Shown here: one piece after another, positions 39,253 to 47,646 of the stretch
Layout: the number at the start of each line of letters is the position of its first letter
How positions within the stretch are numbered: the stretch's first letter is position 1
DNA from: Catalimonadaceae bacterium JC749
GTDB taxonomy: Bacteria; Bacteroidota; Bacteroidia; Cytophagales; Cyclobacteriaceae
Direction: 5' to 3'
Assembly: GCA_021730635.1 (NCBI GenBank)
Contig: JAJNNC010000003.1
Span: 620,001-684,000 of the forward strand
Length of the DNA stretch: 64,000 nucleotides
Notes under the pieces: model-generated
The model's database searches: none
Told to the model about the DNA's origin: nothing
The model's input: only the letters and a program-made list of their open reading frames with translations
Position numbers and translations under genes: made by a program

Positions 39253-40578
39253 ATGAAAATATCACAATTAGTTATTTTACTCATAGCCTTCACCGGAACC
39301 GCCGGCTTGGCACAGGTACCGGCACCCGGTGCTCCCCAATCTCAACCCATTTTGCTCACCGGAGGCACCGTGCATGTAGGTAATGGTGAAGTCATTGAGA
39401 ATGCAGCTGTCGCTTTTGACAAAGGCAAGATTACCTGGGTAGGCAAAGCGTCGGAAGTAAATCAGGATACTGTCTCTTATGAAGTCATTGAGGTGGAAGG
39501 AAAGCATGTGTATCCGGGCTTCATTCTACCCAACACTGACATAGGCTTGAAGGAAATCGGTGCTGTGCGGGCCACGGTGGATAACAATGAAACCGGAGCG
39601 CTGAATCCCAATGTACGGGCCCTGATCTCTTACAATACAGACTCTGAGCTGATTCCTACCATCCGTTTCAATGGAATTCTGCTGGCGCAGGTAGCTCCCC
39701 AGGGAAGCATGGTACCCGGCACTTCCTCTATTGTTCATTTAGACGCCTGGAACTGGGAAGATGCTGCGGTGGTAGAAGATGATGCCATGCACCTTAACTG
39801 GCCCGGCCGCTTTACCGCCGACTTTGATTTTACTACTTTCACGGTAAACCGCAAACTCAACGAAGAATATACACCGCAGGTACGTATGCTGGAAGAACTG
39901 TTTGCAGATGCCGCTGCCTATCATCAACTGGGAGAGCCTCAGATCACCAATCTCAAGCTGGAAGCCATGAAGGGTCTCTTTGAGGGCAGCAAAGCCCTGT
40001 TTATCCACTCCGATGAACCCAGGGAAATTATAGAAAGTGTCAACTTCGCCCAACAGCACGGGGTAAAGCGCATTGTACTGGTCAGTGGCACGGGCGTCAA
40101 CCTGGTCAAAGATTTTATTAAAGAAAAAAGTATTCCGGTCATAGTCTCCAATCTGCATGTGCTTCCCGAAACCACCGACGACGATGTGGATATGCCCTAT
40201 AAGCTACCGTACTTACTGAGCCAGGAAGGTATTCTGGTAGGATTGGGTTATGAAGCGGATATGAATGCAGGCGCTCGAAACCTTCCTTTTATTGCAGGAA
40301 CAGCAGCCGCTTACGGACTTGACAAGGAAGCAGCCCTGCAACTCATTACAGCCAATAACGCCAAGATAATGGGTATTGAAGACCAGGCGGGTACCCTGGA
40401 AGAAGGGAAGAGAGCGATTCTGTTTGTCTCAGCAGGAGATGCTCTGGATATGCGCAGCAACCAGGTGGACATGGCCTTTGTGGACGGACGACAGATAACA
40501 CTGCCGGCTATGCAGCAGCGCCTGTTTGAAAAGTACGAGAAGAAATACAGCCAGGAGGGTGATGCCAAAATGGAATAA
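39253..40578 (+). CDS. Secreted amidohydrolase-family protein lacking the metal motif
   Basis: This 441-residue protein has a signal peptide (ISQLVILLIAFTGTAGLA) and the outline of an amidohydrolase: an N-terminal beta-sandwich, KHVYPGFILP where HxH would follow, and a late VSGTGVNLVKDF barrel region. The HxH site is replaced by NTD and the usual Lys and Asp ligands are not evident. It resembles the first half of the preceding protein, so it is probably a non-catalytic partner or an enzyme with a changed mechanism. It is cotranscribed with that gene and is followed by a terminator. Confidence 0.8.
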   Translation: MKISQLVILLIAFTGTAGLAQVPAPGAPQSQPILLTGGTVHVGNGEVIENAAVAFDKGKITWVGKASEVNQDTVSYEVIEVEGKHVYPGFILPNTDIGLKEIGAVRATVDNNETGALNPNVRALISYNTDSELIPTIRFNGILLAQVAPQGSMVPGTSSIVHLDAWNWEDAAVVEDDAMHLNWPGRFTADFDFTTFTVNRKLNEEYTPQVRMLEELFADAAAYHQLGEPQITNLKLEAMKGLFEGSKALFIHSDEPREIIESVNFAQQHGVKRIVLVSGTGVNLVKDFIKEKSIPVIVSNLHVLPETTDDDVDMPYKLPYLLSQEGILVGLGYEADMNAGARNLPFIAGTAAAYGLDKEAALQLITANNAKIMGIEDQAGTLEEGKRAILFVSAGDALDMRSNQVDMAFVDGRQITLPAMQQRLFEKYEKKYSQEGDAKME

Positions 40579-40606
40579 TGCTCTCACCCTCATAAAGACA
40601 ATGCAG

Positions 40607-40632
40607 AAAGGCCTTCCAAAGAGGCCTTTTTT
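40607..40632 (+). terminator. Rho-independent terminator after the amidohydrolase pair
   Basis: AAAGGCC (40607-40613) and GGCCTTT (40623-40629) form a hairpin with a 9-base loop, followed by a T-run to 40632, 29 bp after the stop codon. Confidence 0.8.
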
Positions 40633-40885
40633 GTTGGTGCAAGCAGAGAGAATTATAGGATTATTTATGTCTCTTGGTAGAATATTTATTTCTAATGTTT
40701 GCCCCTGCCAGGAAATCTAAATGAATAGTACAATTTGCATCTCATATTACAAACAAAATAATTTAATAATACAATTTCCATTTTTTTGTAAATATATTAA
40801 ATTTGGTAAGGTTTAGTAGATGTTGGTCTGGGTACGCCACCTAACTTATGAAGTTTGTTTCCCGCTTCCCGGAGGAACAGCCATG

Positions 40886-40916
40886 TCAATTGTATCTATC
40901 AATTGTATCTATCAAT
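40886..40916. repeat. Short tandem repeat upstream of the ScyD-like gene
   Basis: The 13-bp unit TCAATTGTATCTA occurs twice in full (40886-40898, 40899-40911) with a partial third copy. It is about 35 bp before the gene and could affect promoter spacing by slippage. The rest of the 372-bp spacer (40579-40950) holds only the terminator listed separately. Confidence 0.6.
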
Positions 40917-40950
40917 CTTATTTATATACACAACTTAATTCTAAAACAAC

Positions 40951-41970
40951 ATGCGTACTAAACTAACCAAACTCCTTTCGCTATTAGTACTCCTGGCCAC
41001 TACCAGTTGCCATGAATTGTTTGACCTGCTAGACGAATTACATTCAGAAGAACCGAAAGTCATTGAGTATGCTTCGGGGCTAAACACTCCTTTTGGTTTG
41101 GAATTAGATCCTGAGGGCAATGTATGGGTAGCCGAAGCCGGTTCCGGCAACAGCGATGGACGTATTTCCGTGATTACTGACCAAGATGAGGTTTATCCCG
41201 TGATTGAAGGTTTTAGCTCTGTTGTTGCTGATGAAGAACCGACTCCTATCGGAGTTTCCCACATGGTTCTGCAAGACCACACACTTTGGATCTTGAACAT
41301 TGTTGAAGGAAGGCTTTACTGGGCTGATGTCTCCTCTTTTCAGCCAGGCGATACTCCCATGCAGGCCAGTGAACTGGAATTTCAAGACATCGCAACCTTT
41401 GTGCTGGAGTATGACTTTGGAGATGCCGACACTGGTGAATCCAATCCTTATAACCTGACTATAGGTCCGGAAGGAAACCTCTATATCACGGATGCGGCTG
41501 CCAATGCGATCATCCGGAGAGAAGCGGGTACCGGTGCTTTGAGTGTATTTGCCCTCATACCTTCCATTGACAATCCAACAGAAATAGGACCTCCTGTGAT
41601 ACATGCTGTGCCTACCGGTATTGCCTTCAATGGCCATAAGTTTTTTGTCTCTACACTGACAGGCTTTCCATTCCCCAAAAAAGAAGCGCTGATTTACGCT
41701 GTGGATCTGGAGGGCAATGTTGCTGTATACGACAAAGGATTTACCACCCTGGTAGATATTATCTTAGATCCGGACAAGAAACCGGTAGTGCTACAATTTG
41801 CTAAATTCGAACAGGGATTCGCTCCTATGACCGGACGTGTTGTCCGTTCTGAAGAAAATGAGGTCATTCTGGACAAACTCAATTATCCCCTGGGTATCAG
41901 AAGAAAAGGGTTGAAGACTTATTATGTGACCAGTGCGGCCGACGGTACTGTAACGAAGCTTGCCTTCTGA
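40951..41970 (+). CDS. ScyD/ScyE-like beta-propeller lipoprotein
   Basis: This 339-residue lipoprotein has a signal with lipobox LATTSC and then repeated beta-propeller blades of the ScyD/ScyE type, with segments such as GLELDPEGNVWVAEAGSGN, LTIGPEGNLYITDAAANA and PTGIAFNGHKFFVSTLTG. The family is named for scytonemin gene clusters but is widespread as secreted propellers of unknown substrate. It is a single-gene unit with a terminator directly after it. Confidence 0.8.
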   Translation: MRTKLTKLLSLLVLLATTSCHELFDLLDELHSEEPKVIEYASGLNTPFGLELDPEGNVWVAEAGSGNSDGRISVITDQDEVYPVIEGFSSVVADEEPTPIGVSHMVLQDHTLWILNIVEGRLYWADVSSFQPGDTPMQASELEFQDIATFVLEYDFGDADTGESNPYNLTIGPEGNLYITDAAANAIIRREAGTGALSVFALIPSIDNPTEIGPPVIHAVPTGIAFNGHKFFVSTLTGFPFPKKEALIYAVDLEGNVAVYDKGFTTLVDIILDPDKKPVVLQFAKFEQGFAPMTGRVVRSEENEVILDKLNYPLGIRRKGLKTYYVTSAADGTVTKLAF

Positions 41971-42035
41971 AAACCCACTTACTACAGAGCAGGTTTTACA
42001 AGCTGACTAATCGTATTAAACGCCGGATTTCTTTC

Positions 42036-42067
42036 AAAAGCCTTTCTCCTCAAAAGAAGGGCTTTTT
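42036..42067 (+). terminator. Rho-independent terminator after the ScyD-like gene
   Basis: AAAAGCCTTTCT (42036-42047) pairs with AGAAGGGCTTTT (42055-42066) apart from one G-T wobble, with the T-run at the end. The hairpin lies between this gene and a convergent gene, so it can also act on the minus strand. Confidence 0.75.
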
Positions 42068-42116
42068 CATGTACAAGCCTGACATAAAACGCGCACACCG
42101 ACTGGTAGAACAAGCA

Positions 42117-43736
42117 TCATGAAGCCTGGTCTGCTTTATGCCTGATGGCTTCCAACTGTTTCTGTACCTGCTTTGCCTCATCGGTTTGCTCCATCGCTTC
42201 TAAAGCTTTCAGTTTACCGGCCAGGGCTTTGGTCCGTAATGGAGCCCGCTCCAGGCTTTTGTTAAACTGAGCCAGTGCTTCTTCAGGCCGCTGATGCTCA
42301 AGCAGCCATTCACCATATTGTTCAAAAGAGGGAAGTGCAATATCAGGCGGACCGAAAGAATATAAGGTTTGAGACTCCAGTTTCACAGCTTGCTGAAGAT
42401 GCTTTTCGGCCTGGCTATCCTCTGAAGCCAGTAAACTTTGAAGTGCCTGCAATTGCTGAAGCATCACCTCCGCACTCAGGAGGGCATTTTTATCAGGAGC
42501 AAACCGGGTAGGTCCGGCACTGCACAGGGCAATACCATCAGAGGTGACGAGGGCAGCCGCCACATCAATGTCCTGCTGCAGAGAATCAATCTGTTGTGCC
42601 AGCTTTGTAGCCTCTTTATGCTGAAAAGCCAGATGCCCCTGAAAAAACCGGTGGCCGGCCTGCGAGATCAGTCCGATGTCTTTCCGGTCTACCACCAGCG
42701 GCTCCAGGTCAGGACTCCACGAACCTGTTTCTGACAGGTAAGCGTTTTGCATCATAATCAGGTAAGAGCGTGCCGCTGGTGTTGCTGCACTTCGGGTATA
42801 AGACACCATATCTTTCAACAGGCGATGCGCATCCTGATACCGCCCTTGTTGCAGGTAACCATAATGCAGCCAGGCATAGGAATGGTATCCCCGCGCCTCA
42901 TTGCCCAGCCCTTTTCTTTGCAGACGGTTAACACTGGCCTGATAAGAAACTTCATTAGAGGAAACCACCTCATCCCACATACCCAGTGCCAGGTAGATAT
43001 GAGAAGGCATATGCAGGGCATGGGTAGCATCAGGCGCTACCGTGGAATACTGGTTGGCAGCATTTTGGGCAAGTTCGGCATAGGCAGGGTCATCATAGGC
43101 ATGGATCATATAATGGAGGGCTCCCGGATGCAGCGGATTTTCTTCCAGAATACCGGCAGCGACCCTGGCCGAACGATCATAGGTAGATGCCTCCCTTCCT
43201 TTGGTTGACCACATGAGGCCCAGCGCATAAAAGGCGGCTACTTCCTGATTGTCGGGATGTTTTTTATATAAAGCAGCCATATAGTCCGCATAGGCTTTGT
43301 TCCGATCGAGAAACTCTCCCTCGCCAAACAGGATTTCCACCCCTTGCCAGAAATCTTGTTCCAAAGGATCTTTGATCTGTGCCAACCGTGCTTCCCGGGT
43401 ATCTCCCAGAGCCTGCATCACTTTCCGTCCCGCTGCTACATCCTGTAAACCCCAAAACGCAGCGTAGTGGGTCATGGCTGCGCCCCAATAGGCCATGATT
43501 TCCAGACTGTCAGCGGCAATAGCTTCCTGAAAAGCTTCACGCGCATCGTCATATTCAAAACTATGCAGCAGCAGCAACCCTTTGTTAAAGGCAGGGCTGG
43601 CTTCCGCTGACAGGGTAAACTGGTGTTCGAGCTGCCCTAGTTGAGATTGGGAAGAGGCATCTGTCTGGGAAGAATCCGGCTGCCGGCACGATACCAGCAG
43701 GACAGTCAGTAGGAGGAATAAGGAAAGGTAACGCAT
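42117..43736 (-). CDS. TPR-repeat lipoprotein
   Basis: This 539-residue protein has a lipoprotein signal (LFLLLTVLLVSC) and several tetratricopeptide-like helix pairs, for example FEYDDAREAFQEAIAADS and RPEEALAQFNKSLERAP at the C-terminus. Between them is a conserved middle region (HPGALHYMIHAYDDP, HALHMPSHIYLALGMWDEVV) found in a family of bacterial TPR proteins of unknown role. It is exposed in the periplasm or on the cell surface and probably binds proteins. It is a single-gene unit. Confidence 0.8.
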   Translation of the reverse strand: MRYLSLFLLLTVLLVSCRQPDSSQTDASSQSQLGQLEHQFTLSAEASPAFNKGLLLLHSFEYDDAREAFQEAIAADSLEIMAYWGAAMTHYAAFWGLQDVAAGRKVMQALGDTREARLAQIKDPLEQDFWQGVEILFGEGEFLDRNKAYADYMAALYKKHPDNQEVAAFYALGLMWSTKGREASTYDRSARVAAGILEENPLHPGALHYMIHAYDDPAYAELAQNAANQYSTVAPDATHALHMPSHIYLALGMWDEVVSSNEVSYQASVNRLQRKGLGNEARGYHSYAWLHYGYLQQGRYQDAHRLLKDMVSYTRSAATPAARSYLIMMQNAYLSETGSWSPDLEPLVVDRKDIGLISQAGHRFFQGHLAFQHKEATKLAQQIDSLQQDIDVAAALVTSDGIALCSAGPTRFAPDKNALLSAEVMLQQLQALQSLLASEDSQAEKHLQQAVKLESQTLYSFGPPDIALPSFEQYGEWLLEHQRPEEALAQFNKSLERAPLRTKALAGKLKALEAMEQTDEAKQVQKQLEAIRHKADQAS

Positions 43737-43860
43737 AGCTCAGGCATTTAAGTAAAGGAAAGGTACGAAAGAAGCAGCATATACTCCAGGAGTACCTAAA
43801 AAATGTAGTAAGGAATGGAATCGCATCTCATGTTGGGAGGCATTTTGATTGTTTATGTAG

Positions 43861-43990
43861 AGTCATTACACTTAACCGTGACACGGTACCGGTAGGAACC
43901 CGGTCGAGGTTCCCTGAAGGGTCGAGACCCGGATCCCATAAGGCCTCTGCTACGGATACGGTAAGGCCTGTGGGTGAGGGGTAGTAGAAC
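43861..43990. repeat. GC-rich palindromic block, possible dispersed repeat
   Basis: About 130 bp of GC-rich DNA in an AT-rich spacer. GGAACC (43895-43900) and GGTTCC (43908-43913) form a perfect hairpin, GGTCGAG occurs twice (about 43902 and 43921), and AAGGCCT occurs twice (about 43940 and 43973). A minus-strand frame through it (43828-44019) is probably not a gene. The flanking spacer from 43737 to 44208 is otherwise featureless. Confidence 0.4.
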
Positions 43991-44208
43991 GGGAGTATCC
44001 TATCTACTTTAAAGGTCAAATGTTTGTAAATGAATAGAAGATTTATTCGTTTGTATTCATTTACTGCTTACTTTTACATATAAAGTTCAATTTTTTATTA
44101 CTATATTCGTATAAATACTATATCTTTTTCAGCTATAAAATATATAAACGCCACTCGCCCTACTGTATGATGTGGTGTTTACACAGATGTTACAGGCCAT
44201 ATATATGA

Positions 44209-44625
44209 ATGAAAAGCTGGAATCTAAAAGTTGAAAAGATTGGTAAAAGTTGGTTGTTTAAATTCTCTGATCAAGATGAAGAAGTGATAGTTGACGGATC
44301 ATATATTTTTGATCCAGTAAATCAATTATTCACTGCCATACGATTGATTTTAAAAGGAGAACAAGAATCGGAAGCACCCTTTCTGGAAGAGCCTGGCGAA
44401 AAATTGATTCATTTCCGACAAAATAACGAGGATTTGATGATAAGAATTTACGAGTTTGAGGAATACCGGGGAATAGGTAGAAATAAAGAAGCTGGGAAGT
44501 TAAGGATGCAAATGATGGTGAATAAAAATAAATTTCTGAACAGGTTGATCAACGAATTTTATCCTCATCGACAAGACGACGAGATTCAAAAAAACCTGGA
44601 TCAGATCATCGAGCTAAGAAAATAG
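44209..44625 (+). CDS. Hypothetical 138-residue protein
   Basis: An acidic cytosolic protein with alternating beta and helical segments (WNLKVEKIGKSWLFKFSD, YEFEEYRGIGRNKEAGKL). It has no signal, membrane segment or motif that I know. Its AT-rich composition is unlike the genes to the left, and it opens the accessory stretch. It could be an immunity or orphan protein, but that is only a guess. Confidence 0.6.
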   Translation: MKSWNLKVEKIGKSWLFKFSDQDEEVIVDGSYIFDPVNQLFTAIRLILKGEQESEAPFLEEPGEKLIHFRQNNEDLMIRIYEFEEYRGIGRNKEAGKLRMQMMVNKNKFLNRLINEFYPHRQDDEIQKNLDQIIELRK

Positions 44626-44937
44626 AAGACGGCCTGTAACATCTTGCAGCAATCACCCTAGCAAAATCGAGGCTCGCAGGTTAGTTGCTCCAAGTAGCTA
44701 ATATGACAAACGGAAAATAAACGCCAACAAACTGGGCGAGTGCTCGCACTTGGCCGTTGTAGGCAATTCCGCACATAAAGGAACTCCATTAATTTCTCGA
44801 GCTAACGTCTTGATCGGAAATCGCAAAACCTATAAATGAAGCAGTAAATGGTAATTATCTAATAAATTTATTGTACTTTAACTGACGTTAGTCAGAATAA
44901 AAGAAAAAACTCTTTGACAATCCAAAAGCGGAAAAAT
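44626..44937. other. Structured spacer, possible cassette junction
   Basis: The spacer contains GCGAG-TG-CTCGC (44736-44747) nested inside a longer imperfect inverted repeat that runs from CGCCAAC (about 44721) to GTTGTAGGC (about 44756-44764). It also holds AGCAAAATCG (44660-44669) and GAGGCTC (44669-44675), both of which recur in the spacer after hicB (47212-47221 and 47230-47236). The layout recalls integron-type recombination sites, but GTTGTAG does not match the GTTRRRY core. Confidence 0.3.
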
Positions 44938-46011
44938 ATGTTAAGAAAAGTGATTCTATTCGTGGCAGTTCTTGGATTAATAAGCTGCGAAAAGGATAAT
45001 ATTACAGAGACTTTACCTACTTATAAATGGGAGTTAGTTTCCGAAATGAGTAATAGAAATTTTGTAACAGGAACCGTGATAAATGATGACATTGTATTAA
45101 TGTCAAAAGATTCGGTAGTAACATTTGATGCTCAACATAAAATTCTAAAGACTCAAATTATTGCTGGAAAAAAATCAGTTGAGACACGTTCACCTTATAT
45201 ACTTGAGAAAACTGATATTGTAGGAATACCTACCTATTATTTTCCAAATCCTGGTAGTACTGATTCTATAGCAATTAGATTTCAGAAAATTAATAGTGAT
45301 TTTATAACAATTGTTGATCACAATCAAATTCCTGGATTTGAGACTCGGGGTTATAAGACGAGAATGTTTAAATCAAACATTATGTCAAATTATGGAGGCG
45401 ATTTTTCTGTAATCATGCACGGTTGGAATAAATCGGATTCTTCAGCCACAAATAGTACCGATGATTACTATCACATACTAAGGATTAATATCAGGCAAAC
45501 AGCTAGCTTGTCAAGCAGTATTGATAAGATGATTGAAATTCCTGAACTTCCATTTTTTAAAAGTCCAGAAAAATATAATTTAATAAGATTTAAAGACTTT
45601 GATTTTATATTAGCATCAGATGGAACCCATGTTATTGATGATAATGGATATAAAAATAAGATTGAATCGACCCAGGCTATTTTCAAAGATTCAGATAATT
45701 TAATGCAATTAAGAGGGAACTCAGTATTTGCTAGTGAAGACGGTTTAACATGGACTAAACAATTAGACATTGAAAATAATGTTGATTGGAGTACTACAAA
45801 TGTTGTTAGGCTGTTCGATAATATTCTAATTGATTATGGTGTGTCCAAATGGTTAAAGTATGTGGATTTGGAAACTGGAAAAACTGAAAATATTACTGAC
45901 AATGGTCTTCCAGATGCTAATTGTACTTTTATAATCGACTTAAATGGATATTATTATTTAGGACTGGAAAATGAGTCAGTATATCGCATCAAGAAGAACC
46001 AAATTTTTTAA
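44938..46011 (+). CDS. Hypothetical lipoprotein
   Basis: This 357-residue lipoprotein starts at the ATG 44938 (MLRKVILFVAVLGLISC with the lipobox at the end); an upstream TTG at 44914 would disturb the signal. The mature part is rich in beta strands and polar residues (GTVINDDIVLMSKDS, SVFASEDGLTWTKQLD) with a pattern suggesting a beta-propeller. I do not recognise the family. It is markedly AT-rich, with spacers of about 0.3 kb before and 0.2 kb after. Confidence 0.6.
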   Translation: MLRKVILFVAVLGLISCEKDNITETLPTYKWELVSEMSNRNFVTGTVINDDIVLMSKDSVVTFDAQHKILKTQIIAGKKSVETRSPYILEKTDIVGIPTYYFPNPGSTDSIAIRFQKINSDFITIVDHNQIPGFETRGYKTRMFKSNIMSNYGGDFSVIMHGWNKSDSSATNSTDDYYHILRINIRQTASLSSSIDKMIEIPELPFFKSPEKYNLIRFKDFDFILASDGTHVIDDNGYKNKIESTQAIFKDSDNLMQLRGNSVFASEDGLTWTKQLDIENNVDWSTTNVVRLFDNILIDYGVSKWLKYVDLETGKTENITDNGLPDANCTFIIDLNGYYYLGLENESVYRIKKNQIF

Positions 46012-46195
46012 ACCGAAAAAGTACTGCCCACAAGGCAAGCAGCATGGCTGGTTGATTCATCACATACAGGAGCATCAAAGCAAACAAGTAGCAGAAATGC
46101 TAACTTGAACGAAAGGTGCTCCTAAGCCGCCACGCTACCTGCCCAAATCGTTGTTCTCAGCAATAAAAAAATAGTATAACAAACAATACTAGGAC

Positions 46196-46762
46196 ATGAG
46201 ATATAGAGTGTTGATCATCAGCATTGGTTTAATCCTTATACAAAATCAAAAAATATTAGCCTGTAATTGCCAATCACAAGCCATGATTGACGAAGCCAAG
46301 CAAAGAGCTTCCTCCATATTTTTAGGTAAAGTTATAGAGGTGAATCATTATAAGGAGTATAGTGAAGCCGTTTTCCAGGTTGATAAAATTTGGCAAGGGA
46401 TAATTGCCTATCAGATCAGAGTGATTAGTTATAACAATGAATGTAAATGGAGTTTTACAAAAAATCTAGCTTATAAAGTTTATGCCTATGAAACAGAAGA
46501 TGAGGTGTTGGTAACAGATCGTTGTAGTGGAACTGATTTTTTGTTTGAGGTCAAAAAGCATCCGGAGGAACTGGAAGGAGGCTTTATGTTTACAGGGACG
46601 CCAGAGATTGATAATTGTTATTTAGGCAATAGGCGGAGGTACAGGGATGCATGTGCCAGAATATATGCCCCTGTTTGTGGCTGTGATGGACAGACTTATG
46701 GAAATAGTTGTGATGCTCATAATGCTGGAATGACTATAGCGTATAGCGGCATATGCAGATAA
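46196..46762 (+). CDS. Secreted TIMP/NTR-like plus Kazal protein
   Basis: This 188-residue protein has a signal peptide ending QKILA, after which the mature chain would start CNCQSQA. A free N-terminal Cys-x-Cys is what TIMPs use to chelate the zinc of metalloproteases. The next 100 residues fit an NTR/TIMP fold ([41 protein letters not shown]). The C-terminus is a Kazal domain ([20 protein letters not shown] ... SGIC), typical of serine protease inhibitors, although one Kazal Cys position is Asn. A lipobox reading of ILAC is also possible. A two-headed protease inhibitor is the likely role. Confidence 0.72.
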   Translation: MRYRVLIISIGLILIQNQKILACNCQSQAMIDEAKQRASSIFLGKVIEVNHYKEYSEAVFQVDKIWQGIIAYQIRVISYNNECKWSFTKNLAYKVYAYETEDEVLVTDRCSGTDFLFEVKKHPEELEGGFMFTGTPEIDNCYLGNRRRYRDACARIYAPVCGCDGQTYGNSCDAHNAGMTIAYSGICR

Positions 46763-46805
46763 AAATAAAAAACAGGAAACTGCTGAGAACTCCAAGCAAG
46801 CACCA

Positions 46806-46952
46806 CGGATTAAGGGAAGCCATCATATTTTGACATTAGAAGGCATAGAAGACATCTTGAACATACAGCCCAAATCAGGGAAAGCTAAACCTTACCAAGT
46901 CAAACAAGCAAGTAAGAAATATCATAGTGAAGCATCAACCAAATTTGGATAA
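46806..46952 (+). pseudogene. Truncated hicA toxin
   Basis: An open stretch after the Kazal gene encodes RIKGSHHILTLEGIEDILN, then QPKSGKAKPYQVKQ and a stop, which matches the C-terminal half of one HicA subfamily, including the GSHH catalytic region. The N-terminal strand and helix (about 35-40 residues) are missing and no start codon is close by. The remnant ends 2 bp before hicB, the normal hicA-hicB order. It is most likely inactive. Confidence 0.7.
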
Positions 46953-46954
46953 AG

Positions 46955-47173
46955 ATGAAAAATAGTCATAAATACGAAATCATCCTGTATTGGAGCAAGG
47001 AAGATGAAGTATACATCGCTGAAGTACCAGAATTAGCCGGATGTGCTGCTGACGGAGAGACTTATCAGGAAGCTTTATCCAATGTAGAGGTGATCATAGA
47101 TGAATGGATTGAGACAGCCAAATTGAAAGGCAGGGAGATTCCACAACCCAAAGGAAAGCTCATGTATGCCTAA
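46955..47173 (+). CDS. HicB-like antitoxin
   Basis: This 72-residue protein has the HicB fold (YEIILYWSKEDEVYIAEVPE and the family helix QEALSNVEVIIDEWIETA) and a short C-terminus without an added DNA-binding domain, as in the small HicB group. It normally neutralises the HicA mRNA interferase. Here its partner gene directly upstream is truncated, so it may be an orphan antitoxin. Confidence 0.8.
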   Translation: MKNSHKYEIILYWSKEDEVYIAEVPELAGCAADGETYQEALSNVEVIIDEWIETAKLKGREIPQPKGKLMYA

Positions 47174-47398
47174 TGGATGGAATATGCCATCTAATCGTGT
47201 AGCCTGCCGTGAGCAAAATCGCCCACGGTGAGGCTCTCACCCCACCGCATCCAGATTCAAGTTTGGGAGTCTCGCATACGATGCTCCACACCGAACAGTT
47301 CGTTAAGCATAGCACAACCGCTCTTTGATCTTATTATGCCTCCAGCAAAAGAGGAATTGATCATTAGAAAATTTGTACATTAGGGAAACCTTTTAACT
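47174..47398. other. Spacer after hicB with a short hairpin
   Basis: GGTGAG-GCT-CTCACC (47227-47241) is a perfect hairpin but lacks a T-tract. AGCAAAATCG (47212-47221) and GAGGCTC (47230-47236) repeat motifs of the spacer at 44660-44675. No gene is visible. Confidence 0.35.
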
Positions 47399-47620
47399 TG
47401 TGAAAGCTACCGGCAATACATATCCATTGATCCTTAAATTAGATTTGGCAAACCACATATCAAAGGCACCAGGATTTCTGTCTATGATGTATTAAGCTGG
47501 TTTACTAATGGCATGGCCGTTCAGGATATTAAAGAGGATTTTCCAGAACTTTCCGATGAGCAAATTCAAGACTGTCTGGCTTATGCAGCCGACAGAGAAC
47601 ATAAAATCAGAGTAGCTTAA
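47399..47620 (+). pseudogene. DUF433 antitoxin with an in-frame stop
   Basis: The frame reads ESYRQYISIDP, stop (TAA at 47435-47437), IRFGKPHIKGTRISVYDVLS and then the rest of a DUF433 protein to a natural stop at 47618-47620. The stop replaces what is usually Lys or Asn in this motif, so a single AAA to TAA change explains it. No ATG starts the frame either. DUF433 proteins are antitoxins of PIN-like DUF5615 toxins. The gene is probably dead. Confidence 0.75.
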
Positions 47621-47624
47621 GGGA

Positions 47625-47642
47625 ATGAAGCGCTTATTTGAT
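47625..47642 (+). pseudogene. Possible first codons of a DUF5615-type toxin gene
   Basis: Four bases after the DUF433 stop, ATGAAGCGCTTATTTGAT encodes MKRLFD, the usual opening of a DUF5615 PIN-like toxin (MK-LLFD). The frame then switches at once into sequence that belongs to the next lipoprotein gene, so the toxin body is absent. This suggests a deletion or insertion junction near 47642. Only six codons support it. Confidence 0.35.
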
Positions 47643-47646
47643 TATT

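Noticed and set aside
43828-44019. 63-codon minus-strand frame over the GC-rich palindromic block
   Set aside because: The region is built of short repeats and hairpins; the open frame is more likely a by-product than a gene.
44721-44764. Integron attC site
   Set aside because: The hairpin is imperfect and the right core GTTGTAG does not fit GTTRRRY; kept only as a hypothesis for the whole block.
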